The notes beneath the pieces are model-generated. The model was not told the origin of the DNA and ran no database searches. It saw only the letters and a program-made list of their open reading frames with translations. Shown in pieces: positions 1 through 11,023 of a stretch of DNA of 64,000 nt. Every line of letters starts with the position of its first letter. The stretch's first letter is position 1. Source of the DNA: Gonapodya prolifera JEL478 (lineage: Eukaryota; Monoblepharomycota; Monoblepharidomycetes; Monoblepharidales; Gonapodyaceae). The DNA is taken from NCBI GenBank assembly GCA_001574975.1, contig KQ965772.1, positions 63,918-127,917 of the forward strand, written 5' to 3'. Made by a program: the position numbers and the translations under genes.

Positions 1-445
1 CCAGTTCTGTACGTTCCCGCGGCATGCCAGGCCATGCGAATAAAAAAGCCACCGTAGTGACCGTACTAGAGATGGGTAGTAGAGTGAATTACACGGGATC
101 AGGTGTCCAAACTCGTTACTCACATCAGCTGGCCACCAGTCCTTGGAATCAGTCATCAGAGCGAAGAGATCCTTGTACACGGCATCCAGATCCAATTTCT
201 TGAATTCGCTCTCGTACTTAAACGATTCGCCAAGCGGGTTTGTCGCCGGGCTGTGCTGGTGGAGGATTCGCAGGTTGAGCTGGTTGGGCCACCAGTCCTT
301 GTTCGAGCGTTGGAAGAATGTCACGGTTGAGCCATGTCCAAAGGGACACTGAGTAGAGTTGGCGCTGGGATGGAGATCTTGGCTTCAGCTGGGGGCGCAA
401 AACGCTTGGCGACTTTACAGCGGGACAGTACCTTGCAGCGGGCAT
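1..445 (-). CDS. katG: Catalase-peroxidase KatG, N-terminal part (runs off the window)
   Basis: Haem enzyme that removes hydrogen peroxide by catalase and peroxidase activity. Three exons are visible: 432-445 (only 14 bases, encoding MPAA plus a split codon), 124-364 and 1-65, joined by GT-AG introns of 67 and 58 bases. The spliced product reads [20 protein letters not shown], then [20 protein letters not shown], then [13 protein letters not shown], which carries the distal haem-side Arg, Trp and His of the family. The remaining ~600 residues, including the proximal His, lie outside the window. The ATG at 445 was chosen because a stop lies upstream in the exon-2 frame and the 14-base exon restores phase. 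Fungal KatGs are generally thought to derive from bacteria; the introns show this copy is established in the host genome. Identification is secure; the tiny first exon is inferred. Confidence 0.93.
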
Positions 446-835
446 GATTAGGGTTCTCTCGACCTTCGAGCTACCGCGCTATAAGCAGCTGCTTCGTTAA
501 TCACGACTTATGAAATGTCGCGAAACGATTTGTCAGCGCTTTCCACAGGTCAGGGTCGCAGGTTTTGAGAGGCTTCGGGTTCGGTCCGGGCCGAACGAAA
601 TCCGAAGGGAATTCTTTTAGCTCTCTCGTTCCAATCACCACAGACGCGGTGGAGAACAAGAAATACATCCAAGAGGCAGGGGGCTCGATTTCGTGCCTCA
701 TACTTACCGAGTGAACTACATTTCTGCTTTTGTCAGCTTTTTGATGTCATTCTACCTCAGCGCTCAGATGTCTCCCAGCGGGATCTTTGATGTTTCGGAA
801 ATGATCAAGCGATACATCAATAAAACAAATTTCTT
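446..835. other. Intergenic: katG upstream region
   Basis: 390 bases between the receptor gene's stop and the katG start, both on the minus strand. It presumably holds the katG promoter and the receptor 3' end. A 66-codon minus-strand frame here (501-701) has no family resemblance and I do not call it. Confidence 0.5.
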
Positions 836-3562
836 TCATGCATCCATCGCCACTGAACGATTGAAATCCTGCGAGCTTTTCAAACCCCCTCCTCCTGTCC
901 CCGTCCCTCCTGCTTTGTTGGAAGCGCTTGCAGAAGCTTTCCCTCCATGCATTAGAGATCGGTTACCTGATGATAAGACGGTTAGGTGACATAATACCAG
1001 TACACACCAGGCCACCACATAACGGTTACTTACTTTGCAAAGCTTCCGCAAACACCTTCAGCCTGAACGAATTGCGAACGCAAAGACCACTCAAAATGGG
1101 ACGAGGATCACCAGAGTGAATATAAAAACCCGACTTACATGTTCATGAAGTGTATCTGGGTATTGCCAATCTCTGCAATAGGTGAACGATTGAGATTCTT
1201 CAGCGATCCAGACTTGACCATCGTGAAGTCAAAATTTTGCGCTGTAAGGCGGTGAGGATGTATTAACATGTGAGAAAAGTGAAAACAAATTGTAGCTCAG
1301 ACTGACCTTTCTGTATCGCCTTCAGTATGATATGGAGCGGGCGGGATATGTAGAATTCCGTGAAAGCGATACTTGCACCTGAAAGAGCCACCACGATTGC
1401 AACAGCTTTCACACGACTAAGGTTATAACTTCACGTTCAACTTGATCGGTCTTGAGAGGACATTACCGATTATGATGATGTTCCTTTGCGTCACAGCCAA
1501 ACGATCCTTCAATTTGGTTTCCAAAGCCACAGTGTCGGCCAGATAGTCAGAGGCGGGCTTTGAATGATCATCCGTCAATTCAAGCACTTCCGAAATCCAT
1601 GAAAGTAATCAAAGCTCACCGCGCCAGAGACAATAATCCACTTGTAATTAACAAACGTGTATGTCGTAACCTGGAACATGTACTCTCCAACGGTAAAGGT
1701 TGCGTCCACAAAGTTGCTCGAAAGATTTTGACTGGCGTAGTTCCAGACGTTAGAGGCAGAAACGTTCTGTTGGGAAGAACATCAGCTCTGGCGATATCTC
1801 GCAACTAGTGGTTCAAGAATCGACGTACGAAAAGAGTGTTGTTCTCATAGGGAAAGTCCCAAATCGTTCGCAACACCCAAGCTCCAGCAGAATTCTGTCT
1901 CAACGTGGCTCCCTGGTCGTAATCCTCTCCCGAAATGACAATTACTTCAGCATTAACGGTCAAGAGGTAGTAGAGTGTGTTGGGGGTCGCCGAAGCTCTC
2001 AGTTGGGACAAGACCGATGCGAGATCGTACACCGAGAAGGACGCCTGTCCGAGAGCGAACTGGCCACCAGTGCTGTTGTACACTGGAAACGCCATCCCCT
2101 GTAAAATCGAGGGTCGGGCGACGGCGGAAGAGAGGCCCAGATTGGGGTTTGTAATGAAAACTTGTTTCGGGCCGAGTGAAGGGATGAACCACGGGCGCTT
2201 CCACAGCTGGAGACCTGCCGTTCCCTACAAAACAAAAAAGGTCCTACATTCACGCTTTCGTCGAGTTTCGTTGCAGTAAACATTCTCACCTGTGTGAGGT
2301 TTGCTCCTGTGATCGTATCGGTGTTGTCATTATACAGATAGTACACCAGACGAGTACCAGTGTTCGCTGCAGGGCAGAAGTTCCTGCATGTTTTGTTGAC
2401 GGCGTAGTAGTTGTACTGGTAACTCGTCGGTGCGGTAGGATCAAACACTGCAATTTGACTGCGGGTGAGGTGCACAGTAAGATGTTCGTCTAACTGAAGT
2501 GCCACTTACTGAACGTTCCAAGTGTGGTAGTGATAGGTCCCACTCCGATGGCCTCTTGGGTGCTGTTAGCAAAGTAGAGCATGAGACTGAACGGAACGTT
2601 GATGCTCCCAATGACATCTCTCATGAAAGGGGCCATCGTGCTGGTCGGAGTCGCAGTAAGCTATCAGCGATAAGGACTTTCAAACAAGTTTCGGGAAAGG
2701 CTCGACATACTCGTAATCGCTTGGGTCCATCGTTCCGCGACGAGGTGTACTCGTTACAACAGAGATCATGCTTCGGACCTTCAGAGGGAATATTGTTTGG
2801 AAGATACTTCTCAAGTACGCTCACATCGTTACCTTGTTGAGGTAGGTGTCTTTTTACATAAAGGTGCACCAACGCGTCAGGAGTTCAGAGTCAGAATTCA
2901 GTTTAGCATTCAGTGCTCGGGCACAAACGACTTACCCATATGTGTCCGAATCGCAGTGGATGCGTCCTTTTGCCTCGCAGTCGCCAATGCGGTGATCGAC
3001 AGCTTTCCTACGGTCGCGGTGTGGGCATTAGATTCACAGGCAGCAGCTTGGTCACAAGCAGACATGCAATTCCTTACCTTGCGTTATAGCATCATTATTC
3101 GACGATTGCGTATTGAGATAAGCGATCACCGTCAGGACAACGGCGACGACCAGAACGCTGATGAACGAAATGCGTCTCAGATTCCACCCATGAAATGATC
3201 GACGACACCCACTTGAAGATAACTTGAATGAGAATCGCTGTTCTCAGCGCCAAGTTGATTCCCTGCCGAGGCGGATCTTTCTCAGTGTCATCCGCCTTTG
3301 CTGAACTCGGGGATGCTGAGACGGTCTGTGCCTGCCCCGAAGAGCTGAGAGCGCCAGTCGAGTTACGGCTCATGGAAGAGGCGATGGAACGGAGAGAAAT
3401 GTGCCTCGGTCCGAGCGATGAGAGGGAGATGCCTGCCTGATCGCAGGCAGACACCGGTTTTTTGGATGATGAGATTCCCGGGATTGCATTCGTTCGATCG
3501 AGACGCTCCAACGATACGTCTTCGGACTCTGTCATGATCCGGTAGCGCGAAAGTCTGCTCAT
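836..3562 (-). CDS. Double-Cache transmembrane receptor with HAMP-like linker but no output domain
   Basis: About ten exons. A cytoplasmic, Ser-rich N-terminus of ~150 residues (ATG at 3560-3562) leads into a first membrane helix, ISFISVLVVAVVLTVIAYL. Next comes a ~400-residue extracellular region with Cache (PAS-like sensor) features, including PWFIPSLGPKQVFITNPNLG and later ASVLSQLRAS and YYLLTVNAEVIVISGEDYD. A second helix, VKAVAIVVALSGASIAF, is followed by TEFYISRPLHIILKAIQK and NFDFTMVKSGSLKNLN, the post-membrane linker that in zoosporic fungi usually precedes a cyclase or histidine kinase domain. Here the protein ends about 90 residues later in a Gly/Ser-rich tail (GGTGTGGGGLKSSQDFNRSV) and a stop at 836. 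It therefore looks like a ligand-binding membrane sensor that lacks a catalytic domain. Exon joins in the middle are approximate. Ligand unknown. Confidence 0.75.
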
Positions 3563-3806
3563 AACGGACTATTTACGTGATGCGTGAAAGCTTTGTTTCG
3601 AAAACTCCTGACGATAGAAGATTCGTGAGGCCGCCATGTTCGGACTGTTTTGACGCCATGATAAGCGCGCAGTATGACCAAGAAGATCCTCCCGCCCGAT
3701 CGCGTCGGTGTCACTTTGTGGCGCAAGTAATTGGTGCTGCTGTAGAGTTGAACGCCATTGTTCAAACACAGAGAGCAAAAAGTTTGCAAAGGTCTTTTCA
3801 AATAAA

Positions 3807-5760
3807 TTAATCATCGTCACTATCATCGCTAGAATAATCTGCTAACCCAAGGAGCCCCTGCGTCGACTTCTGCGGCTTGTCTTCGGTGGTATTTGTCATA
3901 AGGTGGAGTTCGCTCGACTTCGGAAGCACCTCAGGCGGGGGTGTTGAGCTTGCAGGTTGAGCGACTGCGCTCATTTGCTCGGTATCTTGTAGCGCATCAA
4001 CTGCCCCAGATGTGTCCGGAGGACCAGCAGCTCGTCCCGACATCGTTTCAACCTCCCTCGTCGGATCCTCCACGAACTTTGACTTTTCTTGGAGGTACGT
4101 CGCGTGCAATCTAAACGAGCCCACAGATTCTCTTAGCACCCAAAATGGGATCTGCCAACAGGATGTCCACTCACGCTTTCCACGGATTCAAGAACGCAAA
4201 CCGCTCATCCGACGCGTTCCGCTCGCGTAGCTTGGCTTCGAAGAGCGGTCCATGGCGCGCAACGTGCGCGGCTGTGCGGACGAGGAGACTGGGGCAGCGG
4301 ATCATTGGTGAGGTCGGTGAAAGGGGGAGGGGGCGGTACAGGTACGTACCTCGACTGGTCGAGCGCACCATCCACATTGTCGAGTGAAGGAGCAGCACCC
4401 AACGCTAAGTCCGCTTCTGTCGGCGCTCCTTCCGCCACCTTCATCAGAGCCACTGCTCCTCTACCCCCTCCTTTCTTCCCTCCGCCCGCTGCACCCACCC
4501 CATCCTCGCCACCCTCCTCCGCATAATCCCACACGCCCATCTCCATCGCCCTCCTCACACCCCTATAGTACTCATGCAGCGGGTCCCGGTCGGCAAGGAA
4601 CGCGAAGCGCGGGTTGGACGCCTGCTTGACGCGGAGGACCAGCTCGGTCTGGGCGGGTGTGGTCGAGGAGGAAATGAATTTGGCGGTGCGGTGGATCAGC
4701 GCGCGGTGTTTCGGTGACGGTGGGGCGACTCCGGGGGGGAGCCAGGCGTCTGGATACGGGGGGGAGGGGGGCTTTGAGTTGTCCGAAGGCGACGTTTGGG
4801 GTTTGTTGCGCAATTCGACCCACCTGACCCATCTCCTTGAGACTGTTGTTCATCGACCTTTTTTGCCTCAGCTTCGGTTCTCTTAGACGCCGCCTCTGCC
4901 CACCTCCGCTCCCGCTCCTCGAGGTACACTTTCCGCTCGTCGTCGTCAAACTCCCCCAGCAGCATTTCCTCCTCTGGGTCAACGTCACGGTACCGCTCTT
5001 CGTCGCACGCTCGATCTTCCTCATCATCGTACTCGGGCTGTGGCGGTGCGGTTGTGCCGTACCCTGAGGAGTGGAACGCAAATGTTTCCTCGTCGCCAGT
5101 TGCAGCGACAGTCTGATCGTGGGTGGCGAGAGAGGAGAGGGAGTCTAGGAGGTTTCTGACGTCCCATCTGATTCAAGAATGTGGATCAATCAGCAAATGG
5201 CAAACGAGGGAGCGAAAGCGAGACAAAAGAGGCGTCGAGGCGAAGAGACCCACTGTGCAAGGCAGAGGCGTGGCGGAAGACCCCTGGACAGTTGAGTTCC
5301 AAAATCCCAAAGTGAAGACATGAAGGCTACGGTGGTAGCCAGACAGACGGCCGCATGGGGGATCCACCCCGGTGCAACGATCCTTACCTGTCAACCATGA
5401 GCGACGAGTCACCCCTCCAGGGCACCATGTATCCTCCTGATGCAATGAGTGAGACAGTTTCGTCGTTCCTAGAAAGGGGATTTATCGACCTTAAAGGTCA
5501 AGCGAAGGTAGGGCAGGGCATCGGGACCTTTTACCAACTGGAAGATACGTGAGCCGTAACCCAGAGCGATGAGTGATGCAGGGTCTGCATCGCTTCTGTT
5601 GTCATTATGTCTATTGAACGAAATGCTAAGAAGACGGTCGCAGGGCAATAAGACCTGGATTCACCAACCGATGGACTCTCCTCCGCTTCCGCTTCCGCTT
5701 CGAGTCCGCAACTTCGTCGTCGTCAATCTCGTCGAAGTCGTATTCCGTGTCCGAAGGCAT
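3807..5760 (-). CDS. SWAP-family splicing regulator: DRY_EERY domain plus two SURP modules
   Basis: Nuclear pre-mRNA splicing factor of the suppressor-of-white-apricot type (SFSWAP-like). The ATG at 5758-5760 opens an acidic/basic leader (MPSDTEYDFDEIDDDE). The N-terminal DRY_EERY domain is clear: GYGSRIF, then YMVPWRGDSSLMVDRYDVR, then DEERYRD. The first SURP module reads HRTAKFISSSTTPAQTELVL followed by NPRFAFL and HEYYRGVRRAM. After a Gly-rich linker and an intron, a second SURP module reads SLLVRTAAHVARHGPLFEAK followed by DERFAFLNPWK. A very short intron (4132-4174, 43 bases) precedes the C-terminal exon, which ends in the acidic YSSDDSDDD. There are about seven exons; those between 4800 and 5500 are approximate. 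I see no long RS domain. The gene is divergent from the F-box gene at 5842, with the two ATGs only ~80 bases apart. Confidence 0.88.
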
Positions 5761-5841
5761 CAGCGCAATCGATAGAGAAGGTTATTTCCAGGAGCAGCCG
5801 TGGTCACAGCCCCACCAAACACCGCGGAATCCCCCAATCAA
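5761..5841. promoter_or_regulatory. Very short divergent promoter region
   Basis: 81 bases separate the ATGs of the SWAP-type gene (-) and the F-box gene (+), so both promoters and 5' leaders must overlap here or extend into the coding sequences. I see no TATA box. Confidence 0.5.
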
Positions 5842-7569
5842 ATGCAATCGCGGTCAAATCCCTCCTCCGAGTTCCCGCTGAGCTCAGATGCCGTGTCCCT
5901 CGTCCTTGACCTGCTCGACACACCCTCCATCGCATCGTTCTGCCGCGTGAACCGATCCTGCTGCATACTGGCACGCCCATCCCTGTGGAAAAACCTGCGT
6001 ATTCCAGACGAAACTACCCTTGCGCGTCTCGCCGGCTTGGAGACAACCGATACCTCCAGCGATCGATCGCAAACCACGACACCGAGTCCATGGCTCACCA
6101 TGGTGCGTTCCCTCGAAATCGCCTACAATGTGTGGAGCGCAGACAATACGGATTGGCATGCGCTGTGGACTCTCATTGAAGAAGTGAAGGACAACTTGAG
6201 GCAAATCTCTCTCGCGGGGCCAGCAATTGTCGATCAGATACCCCAATTATTGAAAACTGTACAGTCACAGCAGGCACGGGCGTTCAACTGCCTGTTCGGA
6301 ACGGGCACGTCATACCCGCATCTCAAGGATGTGAACTTTGAAGCGGTATGGCCACGGCTTGAGAAATTGACCCCCAGTGAACAGGCATGGGTAGTTGATC
6401 ACTCTCGACACGTCTCTCCTCCGGAACATGCATTCTGGAGATGTGCAGCGCCCAGCCTTCGACAATTTGCTGTTGGTTTATCACATAGCCTTGAATTTGT
6501 GCGACCTATCGTTGAACAACACACCACTACCCTTGAATCACTCTCCGTCTGCCTCTACGATGAATCCTGGCCTGCTGACATGGACGCCATGGCAAAGCTT
6601 CGGCTTCCCCGGCTTCGTAATCTCTCTTGGTCTTTCTCCAAACTATCGTCACCATTGACACCATATTTGATGCAAACCATTGGTTCCCATCATCAGGTCC
6701 CTCACGGTGGACTCACACGCCTCCTGGATTCACGCTCTCTTCGCCGGACCCTCACCACCCTCGAGGTGCAGTCCTCTGGGTCACTCCGCACCTTGCTCAT
6801 TGCCATTTCTCACTGCAGATTGCTCACGAAACTCTCGTTATCCCCCGGGCCACTGGCTTTCCCTTCCAACTTATTCCTGGAGTACAAATCAGAGGACTGG
6901 GGTCCGCTCCTCACCAGTCCCCTCCCACACCTGACACACCTTTGCCTTGTCAAAGTCACTCACCAGCGCGATCCAAATTTCGCTTTGATTGGACAGATGC
7001 ACCTTACAGCAGCTGACCCTACCAACGACGGCCTTATCCAGTTCCTACATCAGGCGGCACCAAACCTCGTGGAGCTCAAATTAGATGGGTGCCCGGCGCT
7101 GTTCCCTCAGACGCAGTACCAAAGTGGCCAACGCAGAACAGTTGGCATCGACGTGCAGCCTCCCAAACCTCATATTCTCGACACCCTGCTTGGGCAACTC
7201 ACGCCATCAATAGAACGACTGGTTCTAACCCACCCATTGATTCGCACCGCGCACGATAACAAGTTCCCGCTCGCAAGGTCAAGGTTTCGCCAGGTGATTC
7301 GGCAATTCACGCTGGACCTCCCTCCTCGCTCCACGATCTCGCTTCTTCCCCTGCTTGCGCCGAACCTGGAGGAACTCGATATTCCCGTCGCGAGGGTGGA
7401 CTTGGCGGATCTTGACGTTCTCAGAGCCGCGGCAAGGTTGAGGAGACTCGTCGTGGGAGGGTCTGGAGACTATGGGAGCTGGTGCATGTGGGGGAAGATG
7501 GAGTGGAGGAAGGAGAGGGGCGAATGGACGATGGTGGAAGGGGATGATATTGAGATTGATGATGCTTGA
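5842..7569 (+). CDS. F-box protein with leucine-rich C-terminal region
   Basis: Intronless gene of 575 codons. The frame extends 14 codons upstream, but the first ATG is at 5842. F-box near residues 13-60: FPLSSDAVSLVLDLLDTPSI, then SFCRVNRSCCILARPSLWKN. The rest has leucine-rich-repeat-like periodicity (for example SLRTLLIAISHCRLLTKLSL, PHLTHLCLVKV, PNLVELKLDGCPAL, LAPNLEELDIPVARVDLADL) and ends acidic (EGDDIEIDDA). The expected role is substrate adaptor of an SCF ubiquitin ligase, binding Skp1 through the F-box and targets through the repeats; the target is unknown. Intact, unlike the F-box relics elsewhere in the window. Position and divergence from a splicing factor say nothing about function. 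Confidence 0.8.
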   Translation: MQSRSNPSSEFPLSSDAVSLVLDLLDTPSIASFCRVNRSCCILARPSLWKNLRIPDETTLARLAGLETTDTSSDRSQTTTPSPWLTMVRSLEIAYNVWSADNTDWHALWTLIEEVKDNLRQISLAGPAIVDQIPQLLKTVQSQQARAFNCLFGTGTSYPHLKDVNFEAVWPRLEKLTPSEQAWVVDHSRHVSPPEHAFWRCAAPSLRQFAVGLSHSLEFVRPIVEQHTTTLESLSVCLYDESWPADMDAMAKLRLPRLRNLSWSFSKLSSPLTPYLMQTIGSHHQVPHGGLTRLLDSRSLRRTLTTLEVQSSGSLRTLLIAISHCRLLTKLSLSPGPLAFPSNLFLEYKSEDWGPLLTSPLPHLTHLCLVKVTHQRDPNFALIGQMHLTAADPTNDGLIQFLHQAAPNLVELKLDGCPALFPQTQYQSGQRRTVGIDVQPPKPHILDTLLGQLTPSIERLVLTHPLIRTAHDNKFPLARSRFRQVIRQFTLDLPPRSTISLLPLLAPNLEELDIPVARVDLADLDVLRAAARLRRLVVGGSGDYGSWCMWGKMEWRKERGEWTMVEGDDIEIDDA

Positions 7570-7823
7570 GTATATATGCCGGGAGTTGTGTTGGGGGCAA
7601 CCGTGATGTTGCGTTGTGCGTGAGTGTATTGGGAACGGAGTTTTCAATATGTCTCAGCCTGTTTTTCATCACAATTATTTCCGCGCATTTTTTTTTTCTG
7701 TAAAAAGAAGCTACGAGGCTTTCCACTGACCACGAGAGGACCGATCGCATCCGAGGAGTTAAACACGTTCAAAATTTCGGCCTGGCATCCCTTTCCTCTT
7801 TTCCTCCTATACTTCCGTCATCC

Positions 7824-8869
7824 ATGGCCCCTCTCCCCGATCCTGCCAACCATCCTCATATTCTCCTACTCCGCCTCCCCCTGGAAGTCATCCACACCAT
7901 ATTCTCCTTTCTCGCCACCGACTCTCTTGCGAATGTGAGCCTGACCTGCCACGCGGCCCTCCGAGCCGTCGCGAAACTGCCCACATGGACCCGCCTCCAC
8001 TTTTGGATCGAAAACGTGTACAATAAGAGGGAGGAGTTTGCGTCGGCCATCGAGCGCGCCGTTGCCGTACCACAGAGGGCGGGATTCTGTGGCAATGCGA
8101 CGTGGCTCGCCTCTCACTTGGTGTCGATAACCCTCGATCGGGACTTCCTCCCCGTGAGCCTGGACCTCATATTTCGGATACTGGACTCCTTCACCGCTCT
8201 TCGCGAGGCGTCATTTTTGTCGGGTGCATTGAGTCCGGCTCTGTCTTTGTTGTGGCGGCGTCGCGAGATGGCCGAATGTGCCCTGGACACCGCGAAGCCT
8301 CCAGCGACTGGATTTGCCTTTTATAGTGTTTTTGGACGATCTACCAGTGGTACCGCCACTGAAACAGCTCATGACGCTATTTGACACGGTGGCCTCAGTC
8401 TACCCGCGTGCTTGCGTTAAATTCAGTGAAGGGCCGGCTTATTCGTGGAGTCGCGATGATCTCTGCAGGTATTGCCACGAACCAGATGTCTGCGTGGAGT
8501 GTGGATCCTGTATAGAGGGCTTCAGCTGTGCCTCGACTTACTTCGCGCCATAAGTACTGCAGTATTCGAGTAAAGCTTTGCGGTCAATATCGTATGACTG
8601 CGGGGTGGATCAAATGCTCTTACCTGGGCTGTGGCGATGACGTCTGCCCCAATTGCGTAGGACCGTGCAAGGCCTGCGGAAAGCTATCGTCCTCTTGTGT
8701 GGGTCATGCGCTCATGTGTGAGTGTATGCAGGTGTGTCAGGACTGCTTGGAAAGAGCCGAATGCGAGGTCTGTCAGGTTCCTCTGAATGGTGGCTCCCCA
8801 CGGACTGGTATCGCGAGGTGTGAAAGTCATACTTGCCCTTATTGTCATACGAATGAACAGGATCTGTAG
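7824..8869 (+). CDS. F-box protein with Cys-rich, probably zinc-binding C-terminus
   Basis: The ATG at 7824 starts an F-box: LLLRLPLEVIHTIFSFLATD, then SLANVSLTCHAALRAVAKLP. The reading frame then changes twice. A second frame, around 8300-8490, gives LQRLDLPFIVFLDDLPVVPP and CRYCHEPDVC. A third, around 8560-8869, gives KCSYLGCGDDVCPNCVGPCK, CMQVCQDCLE and CPYCHTNEQDL. A 64-base GT-AG intron ending at the CAG before 8563 joins the second and third frames in phase; the first junction (about 8225-8300) probably also holds an intron, but I could not fix its ends. The C-terminal ~120 residues hold more than 15 Cys in CxxC pairs. Likely an SCF adaptor with a zinc-binding module. A frameshifted pseudogene is the alternative. 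Confidence 0.6.
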
Positions 8870-8981
8870 ACATGTACACGGGTGGAAGGCTAATGACACT
8901 TTCTGAAGAGGACCGCAGCGCAGCTGATAGTTATAAGTCGTGTGCGACACATATCGTTATGTAACTAGTTTACGATTCAAA

Positions 8982-9173
8982 TTACTTCCATTTCTTCGCC
9001 AGATTTCGTAAATCCTCTATCGTGCTATACGTTATATCATTATCGTGGAAGTTTACTCGGCCCGTAACCGAATCTCCGTGAGCGCCGTGTTGATATCGTA
9101 AGTGCCTTAGCGAGGGCTGTCGGGGCTCGTCCACCTCCGCACCAATAATGTTTCCTGCGGGAGTCAGAATCAT
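8982..9173 (-). CDS. Small unidentified ORF or terminal exon
   Basis: A 63-codon frame from an ATG (MILTPAGNIIGAEVDEPRQP) to a stop, ending IEDLRNLAKKWK. Composition is protein-like, and a CAG acceptor inside codons 5-6 would let it be the last exon of a longer gene. I do not recognise it. It lies 112 bases beyond, and convergent with, the F-box/Cys-rich gene. Confidence 0.25.
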   Translation of the reverse strand: MILTPAGNIIGAEVDEPRQPSLRHLRYQHGAHGDSVTGRVNFHDNDITYSTIEDLRNLAKKWK

Positions 9174-10211
9174 GGTGAGCGGGAGAGGGGCACGTGGACG
9201 AACGAGAGAGTGCGTTTGGTGAAATTAAGGAGTCTCGAATAAACCCTGCACTGCGATCCCTCTTGGTCTCGCTGGCCAAGAAAGAGCGTAGGTATGGAAC
9301 TGCTGAATCTCTCAATTCACATGCTAGAAAGGGTATGTATATAGCAACAGATCGAGCGGGAAGCAGCAAGTCGCGCAACATGCTTTCAAGCATAATTTTG
9401 CAACACTCGGCCAGTCCTACTGAAACGATCTATGTCTTCGCACCAGTACAATCGAAGGCGGGGGAGAGAGCTTCAGGCTCTTCAGATGCGGCAATGGGAT
9501 TGCCTTTGTTGGTTGGTGCAGGCTGTTTAATGCCGATGCTCCCACACACTCGCGGATGTAGATTAGAAGCGTAACGACCCAGGAGTTCAATCCCAAGTCT
9601 TGTTGATATGTACAGACACAAATAAAGGCGAGATGGCAGTGGTGGTCGTAATAGTCACATTAATTGTTGATTGCGTGGGGGCGTTACCATGACTCATTGG
9701 TCTAGCGACCCTTGCGGTGGACAACGAGTTAGTACGCTGACTGCAATCGATGCCACTGCTCCCCCAGAATGAAGGTGCCGGTCCTCGGGAAACTTCCCTT
9801 CCGGGCGTGACGAGAACCAGTCACGAGATGGAATCTCGTCACGGTGGTTGGAAAAAGCATATGGGCCTGGAGGAAGCACTGCGCGAAAGTAATTCCCCAT
9901 GCAGCCACCGCGCGAGAGAGATCTCTAGTCTCAAGCACCGGGGCCGTGATGGGAAGTGGTATTATGTGCTTCGCGTAGGTGAGAGTGATTCAGATAATGC
10001 GCGGACCGTCACTTAGTCTATGAGTAGAGTCTTTGGGTGCTGAGTCTTGCCGAAGGTGTCAGAGTATGCAAATTCGATTGCATCCAGCAAATTAAATTGC
10101 CGACTTGAGTCAGAGAAAGAGATGCACCAGCAGCGGCTCGGACAGGGCAGGCCAGACATAGGGACGTGTCTCAAGCTGGGAAGCCCGGCGCCTGCTGTCT
10201 CTACTGATGAG

Positions 10212-10480
10212 CATCGCGAAGTGAAGGCGGCAACTGCGTTTGTCGTACCCGGAATGAGAACAAGCCGGAGCTCAACCTCAAGACGACGCTGGGCCCAGAA
10301 AAGCTCGCGAAGGAGTGCTTGTACCGTGGGATACTTGCCGCTGCAACAGACGCCGGCAGGATGAAGGGCTCTCAAGGGCGTATGATGCCGTACAAGAAGC
10401 CAAAGGAATTCAAATTGACTCCTGTTGGACCCAAGCAAAACACATTCGGACCAAATGTCTTCCCGAGAGTTTTTCGACTT
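10212..10480 (+). CDS. Unidentified probable exon
   Basis: An open frame reading NENKPELNLKTTLGPEKLAK, then CLYRGILAAATDAGRMKGSQ, then YKKPKEFKLTPVGPKQNTFG. Lys/Pro/Gly-rich and protein-like, followed by a possible GTACGT donor. No start codon is visible in frame (a stop precedes it closely), so it would be an internal exon or relic. I cannot name a family. Confidence 0.25.
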
Positions 10481-11023
10481 TGGAGTGTACGTACGGATGC
10501 AGCTGAGTGTGTTCAGTTGCAAGGCCGGGTATCAGGCGGGTAAATCATCGCGGGGCGGCCAACTCTCGCGGAATAGGGGTATCTGTGGCCGCTGGAATGC
10601 CGCGTCAAACCGTGCCGGAGCTGGCTATGCCAGATTCGGACTCAGCATTATGGACATTGCTTTGGGGGGCTGGCGCCATCAGTGTTTCTATGGTCAATTG
10701 CTCTGTGTTGATCGTTGCATTTGATGCATACATGTTGCCCTAATTTTGAGCAACGAGTCCACTGCACTGGCGGTAAGTGTCAAACATCGCCGTCTGTGCT
10801 CTCATGCCACGCCCGGCCCACTTTAGTGCCAATACAATTATATATTGTTTGTTCAATGATCGCTGTACCATTTATCGACGGGAGCAATCATGTCGAAGCC
10901 AAAACGCCCAGCGCATCCAGCAATGCTTCCCTCTGCTTCGTCCACGCCGCTGCACCACACCTGCATCGCCATATCGTCCAAGTTCCGAAATCACACCAAC
11001 ATCACACTACACGCCCAGCCCCC

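Larger units (their letters stand above)
8870..11023. other. Gene-poor stretch with two weak coding candidates
   Basis: 2.15 kb between the F-box/Cys-rich gene and the GET4 stop. Apart from the two candidates listed separately (8982-9173 minus, 10212-10480 plus), I see no gene, RNA or repeat. Several longer antisense frames (for example 10013-10522 minus) lack any family signature. Confidence 0.4.

Noticed and set aside
5800-5841. Earlier start for the F-box gene at 5800
   Set aside because: The codon there is GTG; the first in-frame ATG is at 5842, and a nuclear fungal gene is not expected to start at GTG.
7824-8869. F-box/Cys-rich gene as a frameshifted pseudogene
   Set aside because: At least one of the two frame changes is explained by an in-phase 64-base GT-AG intron, and the Cys pattern is well kept; left as a probable gene with an unresolved first junction.
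10013-10522. 169-codon minus-strand frame
   Set aside because: Cys/Ser/Leu-rich product with no domain, and the plus-strand frame in the same place has more protein-like composition.
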